NCBI RefSeq assembly: GCF_964275005.1
Contig: NC_092697.1
Coordinates: 16,022,138 to 16,086,137 of the forward strand
Length of the DNA: 64,000 nucleotides
Source of the DNA: Diadema setosum
Lineage: Eukaryota; Echinodermata; Echinoidea; Diadematoida; Diadematidae
Direction: 5' to 3'
Within the stretch, counting starts at the first letter, position 1; every line of letters begins with the position of its first letter. The position numbers were made by a program, and so were the translations under genes. The notes below the pieces were generated by a model. It made no database searches. It was not told the DNA's origin and saw nothing but the letters and a program-made list of their open reading frames with translations. Positions 1 through 12,300 of the stretch are shown here, piece by piece.

Positions 1-93
1 GCCACATTGAAAACAACGTGTTGTTTCGTTTCCAGTGATAAGTGATTACCTCTAGTGTAAACTAAACATTAAGGCATTTGTTTTCATTTGCAG

Positions 94-279
94 TTGTGAA
101 CTGCACCGTGCCTAAACTCTCCTCACGTCTTGAGAGCGTGGACGAAAGCTGTAACACAGGTTCTATCATCACTTACAACTCATCGTGCGAGTTTAGCTGT
201 GCTGTTGGTTTCAACCTTACCGGAGACTCCAGAGTAACATGTCCGGCTTCCGGCGAGTTAAACCTTCCGATTTGTGAAA
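94..279 (+). CDS. CCP exon 1
   Basis: 186 bp, phase 1-1, flanked by a cag acceptor and gtaag donor. It encodes one six-cysteine CCP with NCT, NSS and NLT glycosylation sequons. The residue before the last Cys is Ile, where most sister copies have Ser. Confidence 0.9.
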
Positions 280-346
280 GTAAGGCGGGGTCTGTTATAC
301 ATTTGTATTTTCGTCGTATCTTTTTCTTTTCATCTGTTTTGTTCTG

Positions 347-381
<35 letters not shown>

Positions 382-3300
382 GATTTCTTATTTTTTAGAA
401 GGGAACAGAGGAACAACAGGATGCTATACATTGTGTACTTGAAAGGTTGATTATTCCTACATTCTAGACAATATGTATGTTGTTTGTTTCGAGTGATATG
501 TGATAAGCTGTAGTGATAAGTCTGACAGTAGTACATTTTGTCTTAATTCGTAGTTGTGAACTGCACCGTGCCTAAACTCCAACCACAAATTGAGGGTGAG
601 GACGAAAGCTGTAACACAGGTTCTATCATCACTTACAACTCATCGTGCGAGTTTAGCTGTGCTGTTGGTTTCAACCTTACCGGAGACTCAAGAGTAACAT
701 GTCCGGCTTCCGGCGAGTTAAACCTTCCGTCTTGTGAAAGTAAGGCGGGACTTGTTGTATACATTTGTCTTCTTGTCGTTTCTTTTTCTTTTCATCTCTT
801 TTGTTCTGTTGTGTTTGTGTGTTTTTCATTTCTATTTTTTTTTTTGTTTTAGAGGGAAACAGAGGAACAACAGAATGATATATAACTTGAAAGGTTGTAT
901 ATTGCTACATCATAGACAATGTGTTTCCGTTTTGAGTGAATAAGTGATTAGTTACAGCGATAGGCCTAAGCCTCTCATAAGTCATGGACTTAATTTACAA
1001 GGTCATTCATCGTATCGTTAATTAAATCATGCACCTGTACATCTCCAAAGCGCCACAAAGACATTTTTAACATGCTTCACTGCTTTGATCCCATCATCGT
1101 CACCGCCAGCAAGCTGGGAGAAGAACAAGACGGAGATTCGAGAAATCTTAAACTATATGCTGCACAGAAGAAAATAACTCACAAAAATCCAGTAAAGTGA
1201 ATGTGCAGTTGTGGTGTATGTTAGGAAATCATGCCTCATACAATTTCGCTAGGGAGAAGCGGGCAGTTTTTAAAAGAAAGCTAACATATTGGCAGAATGA
1301 TTGTCATTTGTGATCTCAATATTTCACTTTCCGCAGCTTATTCCAGAGCAAGAATGGATGGTAATCGTAGAGAACAGGTATATCTTACCATTAGGCAATG
1401 TCTTGTGCGTGTGCGAAAATGTGCGAATCAGCAATTACCCATCTTTCATGACACGAAATTTGTCATGTTCTCAGGTTTTGCTGCTCCTCATCTACAGTGT
1501 ATTTATTCAAAGACATTTCCGTCTCAAAAAGGCACATCAGTGAAACAAGACTGAAATGAGGGAAACGATTCTTTTGTTAGTGACGATACATTATCACACA
1601 ATCGTTATTGTAAAGACACCTGGATGTACTCATTGAGATGAACATAATCAGCTGGCGGTGGTGATGATGGGATCAAAGAAAGACCTCCGTTCATAGGTGG
1701 TGATGATGGGATCAAAGAAAGACCTCCGTTCATAGTCCATGTGCAGTAGGTCCATGCATAAGTGCAATATTTGTTTTAATTTGTAGTTGTGAACTGCACT
1801 GTGCCTCAACTCCCATCACAACTTGAGAGTGTGGACGAAAGTTGTAACACAGGTTCTATCATCACTTACAACTCATCGTGCGAGTTTAGCTGTGCTGTTG
1901 GTTTCAACCTTATCGGAGACTCCAGAGTAACGTGTCCGGCGTCCGGCGAGTTAAACCTTCCGTTTTGTGAAAGTAAGGCGGGCCCTTTGTGCATTTGTCT
2001 TCTTGTCATTTCGTTTTCTTTTCATCTGTTTTGTTATGTTGTGTTTTTCTGTTCTTGTTTTTGTATTTTGTTGTTGTTGTTGTTGTTTATTAAGAGAAGA
2101 ACAGAGGAACAACAGAATGACATACATTGTACTTGAAAGGTTGTACATTGCTACATCATAGAGAATGTGTTGTTTTCGTTTTGAATGAATAAGTGATTAG
2201 TTACAGCGATAGGCCTAAGCCTTACATGAGTGCAATATTTGTTTTAATTTGTAGTTGTGAATTGCACCGTGCCTCAACTCCCCTCACGTCTTGAGAGTGT
2301 GGACGAAAGCTGTAACACAGGTTCTATCATCACTTACAACTCATCGTGCGAGTTTAACTGTACTGTTGGTTTCAACCTTACCGGAGACTCCAGAATAACG
2401 TGTCTGGCTTCCGGCGAGTTAAACTTCCCGTCTTGTGAAAGTAAGGCGGGACCTGGTATACATTTGTCTTCTTGTCGTTTCTTTGAATTTTTATCTCTTT
2501 TGCTCTGTTGAATGTGTTTGTTTTTGTGTTGTATTTTTGTTGTTATTTTTTTCAGAGGAGAACAAAGGAACAACATAATGACGTACTTGAAAGTTTGTTT
2601 ATTGCTACAATATAGACAATGTGTTGTTTCGTTTCAAGTGAAAAGTGAATACCTCTAGAGTGTAAGCCTAACATCAAGGTATTTATTTTAATTTTTAGTT
2701 GTGAACTGCACCGTGCCTCAACTCCCACCACAACTTAAGAGTGTGGACGAAAGCTGTAACACAGGTTCTATCATCACTTACAACTCATCGTGCGAGTTTA
2801 GCTGTGCTGTTGGTTTCAACCTTACCGGAGACTCCAGAGCAACATGTCCGGCTTCCAACGAGTTAAACCTTCCGTCTTGTGAAAGTAAGACGGGGCCTGT
2901 CATACATTTATGTTTTTCTTTTTCTTTTCATTTGTTTCGTTCTGTTGTGTGTTTGTGTGTACTTTTTAAAGAGGGACAGAGGAACAACAGAATTGATACT
3001 TAAAAGTTGTCTATTGCTAGTAGAAAATTTGTTGTTTGCATGATTTAGAGTGAATAAATGATAAGTTGCAGCGATAGACCTGTAAGCATTACATAAGCGC
3101 ATTATTCGTTTTTAATTTGCAGTTGTGAATTGCACCGTACCTCAACTCCCATCACAACTTGAGAGTGTGGACGAAAGCTGTAACACAGGTTCTATCATCA
3201 CTTACAACTCATCGTGCGAGTTCAGCTGTGCTGTTGGTTTCAACTTTACCGGAGACTCAAGAGTAACATGTCCAACTTCCGGCGAGTTAAACCTTCCGTC

Positions 3301-6300
3301 TTGTGAAAGTAAGGCGGAGCCTTTTCCATCTTTGTTTAGTTGTCGTTTTTTTTCCTTTCCTTTTGTATGTTTGTTTGTTTGTTTGTTTGTTTTTTGTTTG
3401 TTTATTTTAGATCGGAACAGAGGAGGAACAGAATATCATACTGAAAAAGTTGTTTATTTCTACTTGCAGACGATATCCAAGTTGTTATTTGTTCATTCTT
3501 ATTGTGCGAGTTGGTTTCAACCTTACCGGAGACTCCCGAGTAACCTATCCAGCTTCCGGCGAGTTAAACCTTCCGTCTTGTAAAAGTAATGCTGGGTTTT
3601 TCCATTTTTTTTTTTCTCGTGCTTCCTTTTGTTTTGCTTTGTTTATTTTTTTTTTCAGATTGGAACTGGGAAGGAACAGAATGTCATACTGAAAAGGTTG
3701 TTTATTGCCACATTTTAGACAATATTTGTTGTTATTTGCTCATTGTTTAAAGGCACAAAAAGCAGCATTCTGTTGGGAAAAGAAAATGAAAAGTAATGAG
3801 AAAAAGAACTAGAAAAGAGAGAGAGAGAGATAAAAAAAAAACCCCTCCTGATATTCATTAATACATTTACTCGATCAGGGATCACGTGCACCATACCGGA
3901 TCTTCCCGCCAACTTGGAGACTACAACGTCTGACTGCAGTTCGGGCTCTATCCTCGAGTTCGGGTCAACTTGCGAGTTTACGTGCGCAGTCGGCTACAAT
4001 TTGGTCGGCGAATCGGTTGGAACATGCGCAGATACCGGTGCTGTTGATATCCCTTCTTGCAACGGTAAGTGACAGATAGTTCTACTCTCAAACAGAAAAA
4101 TTCCTTGTTAGTTCAGAGCAGTGGAATACTCAATCAATTTTCACCAATTTCTTATGATGTTGATTCCACCTTCGCTTTGATTACATTTAAGTTTTTTTTT
4201 TTCTTAACTATTCGTTCAATCATTCATTCATGTTTTCATTCATTTACCCATTCAATCATTCATTCTTTCATTCATTCTTTCATTCATTCAATCATTCTTT
4301 AATTAATTCATTCATTCATTCATTCATACATTCATTCATGTTTTCATTCATTCATTCGTTCTTTCTTTCATTCTTTCTTTCACCTCTTTTGAAAATAGTA
4401 TCCCCTGACCCAAAACCACAAAAGTGTTGATGTTGATTCCACCTCCGCTTTGATGCTTATATGATAACTGTCGTGTTGACGCACAAACTCACAAAGATTT
4501 ATTCTAATCGCTGAATAGATATTTTGATGAAAAGTAATTCTTATTTGTTAGTTTCTGTTGTTCCATATTCCACGTTTTAACAAATAAATCATATACCTAA
4601 CAAGAAATTGAATGAGTGAATTGTCGAATACAGCAAATGCAGCAAAAAAGCAAAAGAAGCGTCGCCTGCAGAGCGTAGATTCCTAGATGCTGATTTGAGA
4701 TGAATTCTTCATGATCCAAATATGGTTTTTGGACATCTCTGCTTCTGCCTAGCTGTGACTTGCACCGTGCCACAACTGCCACCTCAACTGGAAAGCAGTG
4801 ATCCAAACTGTGGTGAGGATTCTGTTTTGAATTTCGGCTCCACTTGCAACTATGCTTGTGCCGCGGGGTTCAGACTTAATGACTCGTCCGTCGCGACTTG
4901 CCCGATGTCTGGGGTTCTCATTCTGCCTGCTTGTGAAGGTAAGAAACATAAAATCTAAAACTTTTTTGATGACATATGGATTATAATTCTACTAATCTGT
5001 TTGTGTCTTAGTTATTCATACTTGTTTGTGCTTTGATTACATTTAAGTTTTTTTTTTCTTATAACTATTCATTGATCAATTGATCAATTCATCAATCTAT
5101 TCGTTCAATCATTCATTCTTTCATTCATTCATTCATTCATTCAATCATTCATTCATGTTTTCATTCATTCATTCGTTCTTTCTTTCATTCATTCTTTCAC
5201 CTCTTTTGAAAATAGTATCCCCTGACCCAAAAACCACAAAAGAGGAGAAAATGTCAATAAAACGAGTGGAGTTATTCCTTATATGCCTGTAATGCCATTA
5301 CATTACAGTTGAATATAAGGTTTATATGGCGGGCGAAAGAGGACGGAAGTGATTATAACCTTGCAACTATACAACCGTGGAATGGATGTCAGGTTTTAAC
5401 CAATCAGAACGCAAGAAAACGTCCAACTGTACAACTGTGCAACTGTTCGAGTAATGGCAATTCGGCTCGTACGAGTGACCACCACACGGATATACATCGG
5501 GCTGCATGCACGATTGCACAGTTGCACAGCTTGTTTGTTTGTTTGTTGTCGTTCGTTGTTGTTGGGTTTTTTTGTGTGTTCTGTTCTGTTTTTTTGGGAG
5601 GGGGGGGGGGGGGGGGGGGACTAAGCGCCTAATTCATTTAGTTGGCTCTTTCCAGACTCGGGCCCCAACCCATAACTCTTCATTGTATGTCCTGATTTTG
5701 TATTATGTAATATAGATATTTGTGATTGAAAGCAGAATAAATAGATTAAGAAAGTAATTTATAAATAAAAAATGACTGAATAACCTGAAGTGTGAGACAA
5801 ATCTAGAGGTGAAGCATTCTAAAATATTCCAATTAAACAGTTTCAGTTCCAACCCAGTGAGTATGAAATCAGCTATCGTCAATCTAAAACAGACTTTACG
5901 ATACTCATAGCGATCGTGAATGATTTAATAGTGAAAAGACGGACTTATTATAAATAAAGTCATAGTAACACCACTCCATTTCATGTTAGACAAAACTTGT
6001 GATGCCCGCTTTTATGTGTCTGGAATATGCATAGTATTATGTAGTTCGGTATTGACTTTTTCTTTTTCTAGTCTGGTAGCAATACTTAAGACTACAAAAG
6101 TGGTTTCGATGTCTTTTCAGGTGTACAGTGCAGTTGGAAAGTTTTTGTATATCATTATAATAATTATTTATGATTTTTTTTTTTTTTTTTTTTTTTTACT
6201 GAAAATTATTGTCTTTTTATGTTCCCTACTCTCATTAGCAATCTGGTTGCAATTACTTGGTTTGTATGCACTGGTAGAAAAATATTGAACACACTGTTAC

Positions 6301-9300
6301 GTAGCGTTGTTGTGTTATGTGTTATGGAGCTTTATATTTGCGACGCCGACGTTAAGACGACGGTTGCGTCTACCGTTCTCCTCTCTGCGTCGTCTTGCAA
6401 AGTAGCTTTAGATTTCGCGAAGACGCAGCCTAACTAATGTAAAATGGTGCCCCCATATGACCGTTGCATCAAGTAGCTCTCTGCGTCGTGGATTTGAGCG
6501 GACGCTAAAATGGCTCAGAATCGACCATGAAAACTCACACGGCGCGAGATCGATTATGATATTAAAGCGATCTTACCCAGAACAGTTTTATTTTTTTTCC
6601 TCTTGGTAACATCCACGTCGCAAAAATCTAAAGGTGGCCTCACACTATGCGGTTTTTTTCGATCGCAGTGCTGGCGATCTGTTGCGGTTGCCAGATCGCA
6701 ATCATCGAGTCGCATAGTGTGAGCGCAACGACCGCAAGGCTTGCGAAATTTGAGCCGGTCGCAAGGGTTCGCAGACGCAGCCGCAGACGATCGCAAGGTT
6801 TTGAACATGTTCAAAATTTGACAGCAGCCGCAAGGAGGTCGCAAGGCTTGCGGACGTCTCCAAGTCGCGAGAAGTCGCATGCGGTCGAGAACCGCGTGCG
6901 ACTTCTCGAAACCGCAAGCAGTCGCAAGAAAAAACCGCATAGTGTGAGGCCACCTTAAAGCTCCCTATTTACTATTTCAAGTTACGACATACCGTATCAA
7001 TTTCACAGTCGTTACCTGCACGGTGCCTGTACTTTCACTTGATTTGGAGAGTCCCACCGAAGCCTGCAGCCAGGGATCCATCGTCGAATACAACTCGACG
7101 TGCGAGTTCCGTTGTGGTGTAGGCTACAACCTCGTTGGAAGCTCGTCGGTGACTTGCCAAGCTTCTGGTGACTTGACTGCACTCCCCACTTGTCAAGGTA
7201 GTCTTACTCCTTGAATGTGTCAGGTATTCCTGATTGTTCTGGATTACTTTTTTTTTCCAGTAAAGATAATCATAATGCTGTGTTTGAATATATGTCTTAT
7301 CTATCTCACGTGCTAATATTTGCTTCCCTTGATAGACGTAAAATTCATTGGAATTCTTGAACGTTTGCCAGTGACTTTTTTTTTAACCCTTGTTTCAAAG
7401 CTGTGACTTGCACTGTGGGCGAGTTTCCGGCACAGCTTGGGAGTCCCACAACCGGCTGCGTATCTGGTGGCACAGTAAATTTTAACACCACCTGCCAGTT
7501 TGTGTGCAGCGTTGGGTACTACCTGGTTGGATCCTCGCTGGCGACCTGCCTCTCTGATGGATCTTTGAGTCTGCCGTCTTGTCAAGGTAAGAACTCAAAA
7601 AGAATGACATACTGCGGAGCTTTAGAGTATGGTGTCACCTGTTATTAGGTCCTGTGCTCATTCATTCAGCGTATTTCAAAAGTGTCATTCTGTTGTGATA
7701 TATTCTGTTGTTCATTGTAGTATTTACGTGAATAATGATAAAACACGACGGCAAAGATATAGTTCTTATACTTGATGTCCAGTTATGGCCGTTTTTACAC
7801 AACACCTATTTTACCCTGACCACTAATATCAACGCTAAACACATGGAATTCGTAATATCTATTTCGTCGACTGCGTTATTATCACAATTTACGTGATTCA
7901 CTGTTAATTGATTGAAGATTTTCATAGGCAACAAACGAGGGGCATAAAGATTGCTTGAACTTGCAGCAAATCTATATTTTTACTGGTAATGGATACTGAT
8001 TACGTTATTGATTATAACTGAAATCAAATTCAAAGAAAAACATGAACAGTATGAAATGCAAATTGTAATTCTTCTCATCAAAATCATGCTGTAAGAAACA
8101 CTCGGGGCTCAAATGATTGCCAAGACTGTACCAGATAAATTTTGATATTCATAGCTTCGGAGATGTTTCGAGGGAAATAAAGTGAGGCCTGATATCATGT
8201 TTCATCCACTGGTATATGACGTTGTGGATCAACAAACCAGCTATGAAAAGGATTCTGGGGAACACCTTTGGCATTTGTCGCAAGAAAAAACCGCATAGTG
8301 TGAGGCCACCTTAAAGGTCCCTATTTACTATTTCAAGTTACGTCCTACCGTATCAATTTCACAGTCGTTACCTGCACGGTGCCTGTACTTTCACCTGGTT
8401 TGGAGAGTCCCACCGAAGCCTGCAGCCAGGGATCCATCGTCGAATACAACACGACATGCGAGTTCCGTTGTGGCGCAGGCTACAACCTCGTTGGAAGCTC
8501 GTCGGTGACTTGCCAAGCTTCTGGTGACTTGACTGCACTCCCTACTTGTCAAGGTAGTCTTACTGTTTGAATGTGTCAAGTATTTCTAAGTGTCTTGGAT
8601 TACAATTTTTTTTCCATTTCAAGTGATTACATGCATGTTTGCAGTGTGTGTGTGTGGATTCTATTCTATATCTCACGTGTTAAAGGAAACCAAAACCCAA
8701 AGAGTAATGTGGATTGAGTGAAAGCACTAGCAGCAACATTATTAGAACACATCACTGAAAGTTTGAGGGAAATCGGACAATCGATACAAAAAATATGAAT
8801 TTTTAAAGTTTTGGTGTTGTAATGACTGTTGTAATGACTGGATATGACTGGACGTCATAAACTGGAGTAGTCTCCTTATCCAGTCATTACAACACAAAAA
8901 CTTTTAAAATTCTTTTGCATCGGTTGTCCGATTTTCTTCAAACTTTCACTGATGTGTTCCAATAATGTTGCTGCTGTCACTCAATCCACATTGCTCTCTT
9001 GGTTTTGGTTTCCTTTAATGTTTGCTTCCCTTCCCTTCATAGACGTTAATATTTTACTGGAAGTCTTTAACGTTTGCCAGTGACTTTTCTTTGACATTTG
9101 TTTCAAAGTTGTGACTTGCACTGTGGGCGAGTTCCCAGCACAGCTTGAGAGTCCCACAGCCGGCTGCGTATCTGGTGGCACAGTAAATTTTAACACCACC
9201 TGCCAGTTTGTGTGCAGCGTTGGGTACTACCTGGATGGATCCTCGCTGGCGACCTGTCTCTCTGATGGCTCTTTGAGTCTGCCGTCTTGTCAAGGTAAGA

Positions 9301-12300
9301 AACTAAAAAAAGAAGGACATACTGCGGAGTTTTACAAGATGGTGCCATCGTCATATCGGTAAGGTCCTGTGCTTATTCATTCAGTGTATTTCAAGAGGTC
9401 ATTCTGTTGTGGTATATTCTGTACCAGTCTTGCCAGTAGTTGATTATAGTAATTCCGTAAAACACGACGGCATGGGTCTTAAACAAACTTGAGTTCAGTT
9501 ATGGCCGTTTTTACACAGCATTTATTTTCCTGTGACCACTGATATCAGCGGTAAACACATGCAAGGAATTAGTATTATCTATTTCGTCGATTGATCGAAG
9601 GTTTTCATAGGCAACGGATGAGAAACATGAAGCTTGCTTGAACTTGCAATAAGTTATCATTTTTCCTTTCAATGGATACCGATCACGTTATTGATAACAG
9701 CTGAAATTAAGTTTTGAGAAACAATTAGAAATATCACTGAATTGCAAAGTGCAATTCTTTATATCAGAAGTATGTTGTAAGAAACGCTCGGGACTTAAAT
9801 GATCTCCAAGACTATAATCTGATCATCTGATAGATAAATGATGTTTCATCACTTTGAGGTGTATGGAATAGAATAAAATAAAACGTGATATCACGTTCCA
9901 TCCCCTTGTTTAAGGGGCTGGTTTTTTTTTTTCATCCAACGTCATAATCGTCATATTATGACGTTGGATTTATTTAAATATTTATTTCGCAGCCATGACG
10001 TGTTCATTCCAACCCCCGACGTCTCCTCTCCAAACGTCATGTGATGGGGGCGCCCTTCGGTACCCCGGTGCTTGCTCGTTCACCTGTTCAGACGGGATCT
10101 TGCAGGGAAACGAGTACAGATTCTGCCAAGCCGATGGAACGTTATCTGGCACTGACCCAACCTGTGAAGGTATGGTGGCGCCCTTGTACAAGCTACTATA
10201 TCCTATCTATTATGAAAAACAGTCAACTGGATTATAAAGACATCTCACCCGAAGGGAGAATATCTAATCTTTCATAACAAGACTGGTGGAATTTTTACAC
10301 AAGAGTTGCTGAGGAGTAATGAACAACTTAATTATTTTCTTTGATAGGCTTATTGAATATTTCCATAATTTTAATCATTTTTTTTTCATTTTGCTTACCA
10401 TAATTTCCCATCAAAAATCAGATGCTCTTCAGCAAGAAAACATTCAGAAGTGAGAATGGACTAAACAGCTTAGAGCAGAGCGTTAAAATCTGACTCTTTT
10501 GGAGTATTTACACAAAATCTATAGAAAGGATGATCTAATGGGAACGTACAGGAGATATTGTAAAAGTCAATAAGGCAGGGGAAAGTTATGCCACCAATAG
10601 TAATTATATCAGTAAAGTGTAATAATGTACACTTTTTCATGATATTCCCTCAGGGATGGGTGTGTGTCCTTTAAAACTCACTTTTGTATGGTTGTTTGAT
10701 GCATTATCTGTGTATCAACTACTATGTAATATATTTATGTAGGTACATGTGTGACTTTAATGTGAATGTATCGATGTGAACTTCATGCTCCACATAACCA
10801 TATCTGGTGTATACTTGTCTTTATGGCATGTACTGTCAAAGTTTAACAAAATCCATTGTCGATGTACTCTATGCTGCCACAGATGCGACATGCTCCTTGC
10901 CATACTTTGGCAGATTTCTGACGTCACCGACCTGCACTTCCGGCGGCCAGGTGGCAGTGGGGATGACTTGTGACTTGGAATGTGAGGAGGGAAACTTACA
11001 GGGGCAAGCGACAGTCACGTGTAACGACGATCAGACCCTATCCTCAACACTCCCACAGTGCCTAGGTAAAGACGTTGGTTTCCTTCAAAGAAACCTCAGT
11101 AAAATGTTTCAGATGAGTAAATTCTCTGAATAGGACTTAGTTATGAATTCTCGCCAGTGTGTAATCTATATCCAAGTTCAATTTAGTTTTGTTTGTTTGT
11201 TTTTTTGTCCACGATTTACTTCTTGACAAAGGTATCGTGATCGGTTTCTGGCAATGCTATGAAACAGTAAAGACTCTTTTAAGGACAAATATCTAATTTT
11301 TTGTTAGTCAGGCTGTTAGTAAGCCTAATGTATGACGACAGAGTAATATGAGCTTTCATGAAATGCAATTTTTCATATAGGCTGTAAATTTGACCTTTTG
11401 AGTCCTTTCACGATGTTCACCAAATGTTTCCAAAGATGTTTGGTTTGGTTTGGTTTGGATGTGCTTTGGTTTTGATGTGCTTCAAAACAGCTAACAAATT
11501 ACTGTTCTTCTAGAAACTCTCACCTCCTTTGCTTTTGAGGATACCTTTTAGTATTCGTGCACTGAAACTGCTTTTTAGAATTGACTTGGAGGCTCTACCA
11601 CTATTCTTTTTTTTTACATTTTTTTTTTGTGTAGAACCATGTGGAGCCGGATTCTGTGCATCCAACCAGTTTTGCAATGCAACGCAGAACAGTTGTCACT
11701 GCGCAGCGGGGTCACGTGACGAAGATGGCGCATGCCAAGGTAACGCTCTCAAAACAGGTCATGGAAAATGTCGCCCTTCCTCAGTAACTTACATATACCG
11801 TATTACCCAACGAAATGCCCTTAGACTTCATTGTACCTTAATAATTATGGGGCAGGGGGTGGTGCTGTGTCACAGTGGATGAGACTATTGACTCCCAATC
11901 GGAAGACCTGAGTTTGATTTCCGCCCGGTGCTTACGTCCCTAGGCAATATGTTTTTACCCTCCATGTCCCTCTCGACCCAGGTGAAGAAATGGATACGGT
12001 CGGGGGGGGGGGGGTGTTTCATAAAGCTGTTCTTAAAGTTACGAACGACTTTAGAACGACTGGTGATCATTTCTGATATGCTATACTTATTAGAATTTCA
12101 ATAATTCAGCACAAGAACTGATCACCAGTCAGGCGTTCTAAAAGTTATTCTTACCCTAAGAACAGCTTTATGAAACACCCTTGGTAACGCTAGGATAATA
12201 ATAATGGCAGGGCCCTCTGGTAGAATGGTGGCAACACTGAAGAGGCTACCCTGGATAAAGAAGGCCTTATCATTGTTATCTCCCCAAATAGTATAATAGT

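Larger units (their letters stand above)
4939..7008 (+). repeat. Intron with (ATTC)n copy 2 and nested fold-back elements
   Basis: It holds a second bracketed ATTC array (5035-5240), a poly-G run near 5598-5620, poly-T near 6175-6197, and the two nested elements at 6326-6964 described separately. I see no exon in 5240-6320. Confidence 0.7.

Noticed and set aside
94-3308. Regularly spaced repeats as a CRISPR-like array
   Set aside because: The repeats are 186-bp spliced exons with phase-matched introns in a eukaryotic genome.
6554-6958. Open frames of 83-128 codons on both strands
   Set aside because: They lie wholly inside the nested palindromic elements and mirror one another.
11855-11940. 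A true tRNA gene
   Set aside because: The A- and B-box-like parts are degenerate and followed by a SINE tail; no full cloverleaf could be drawn.
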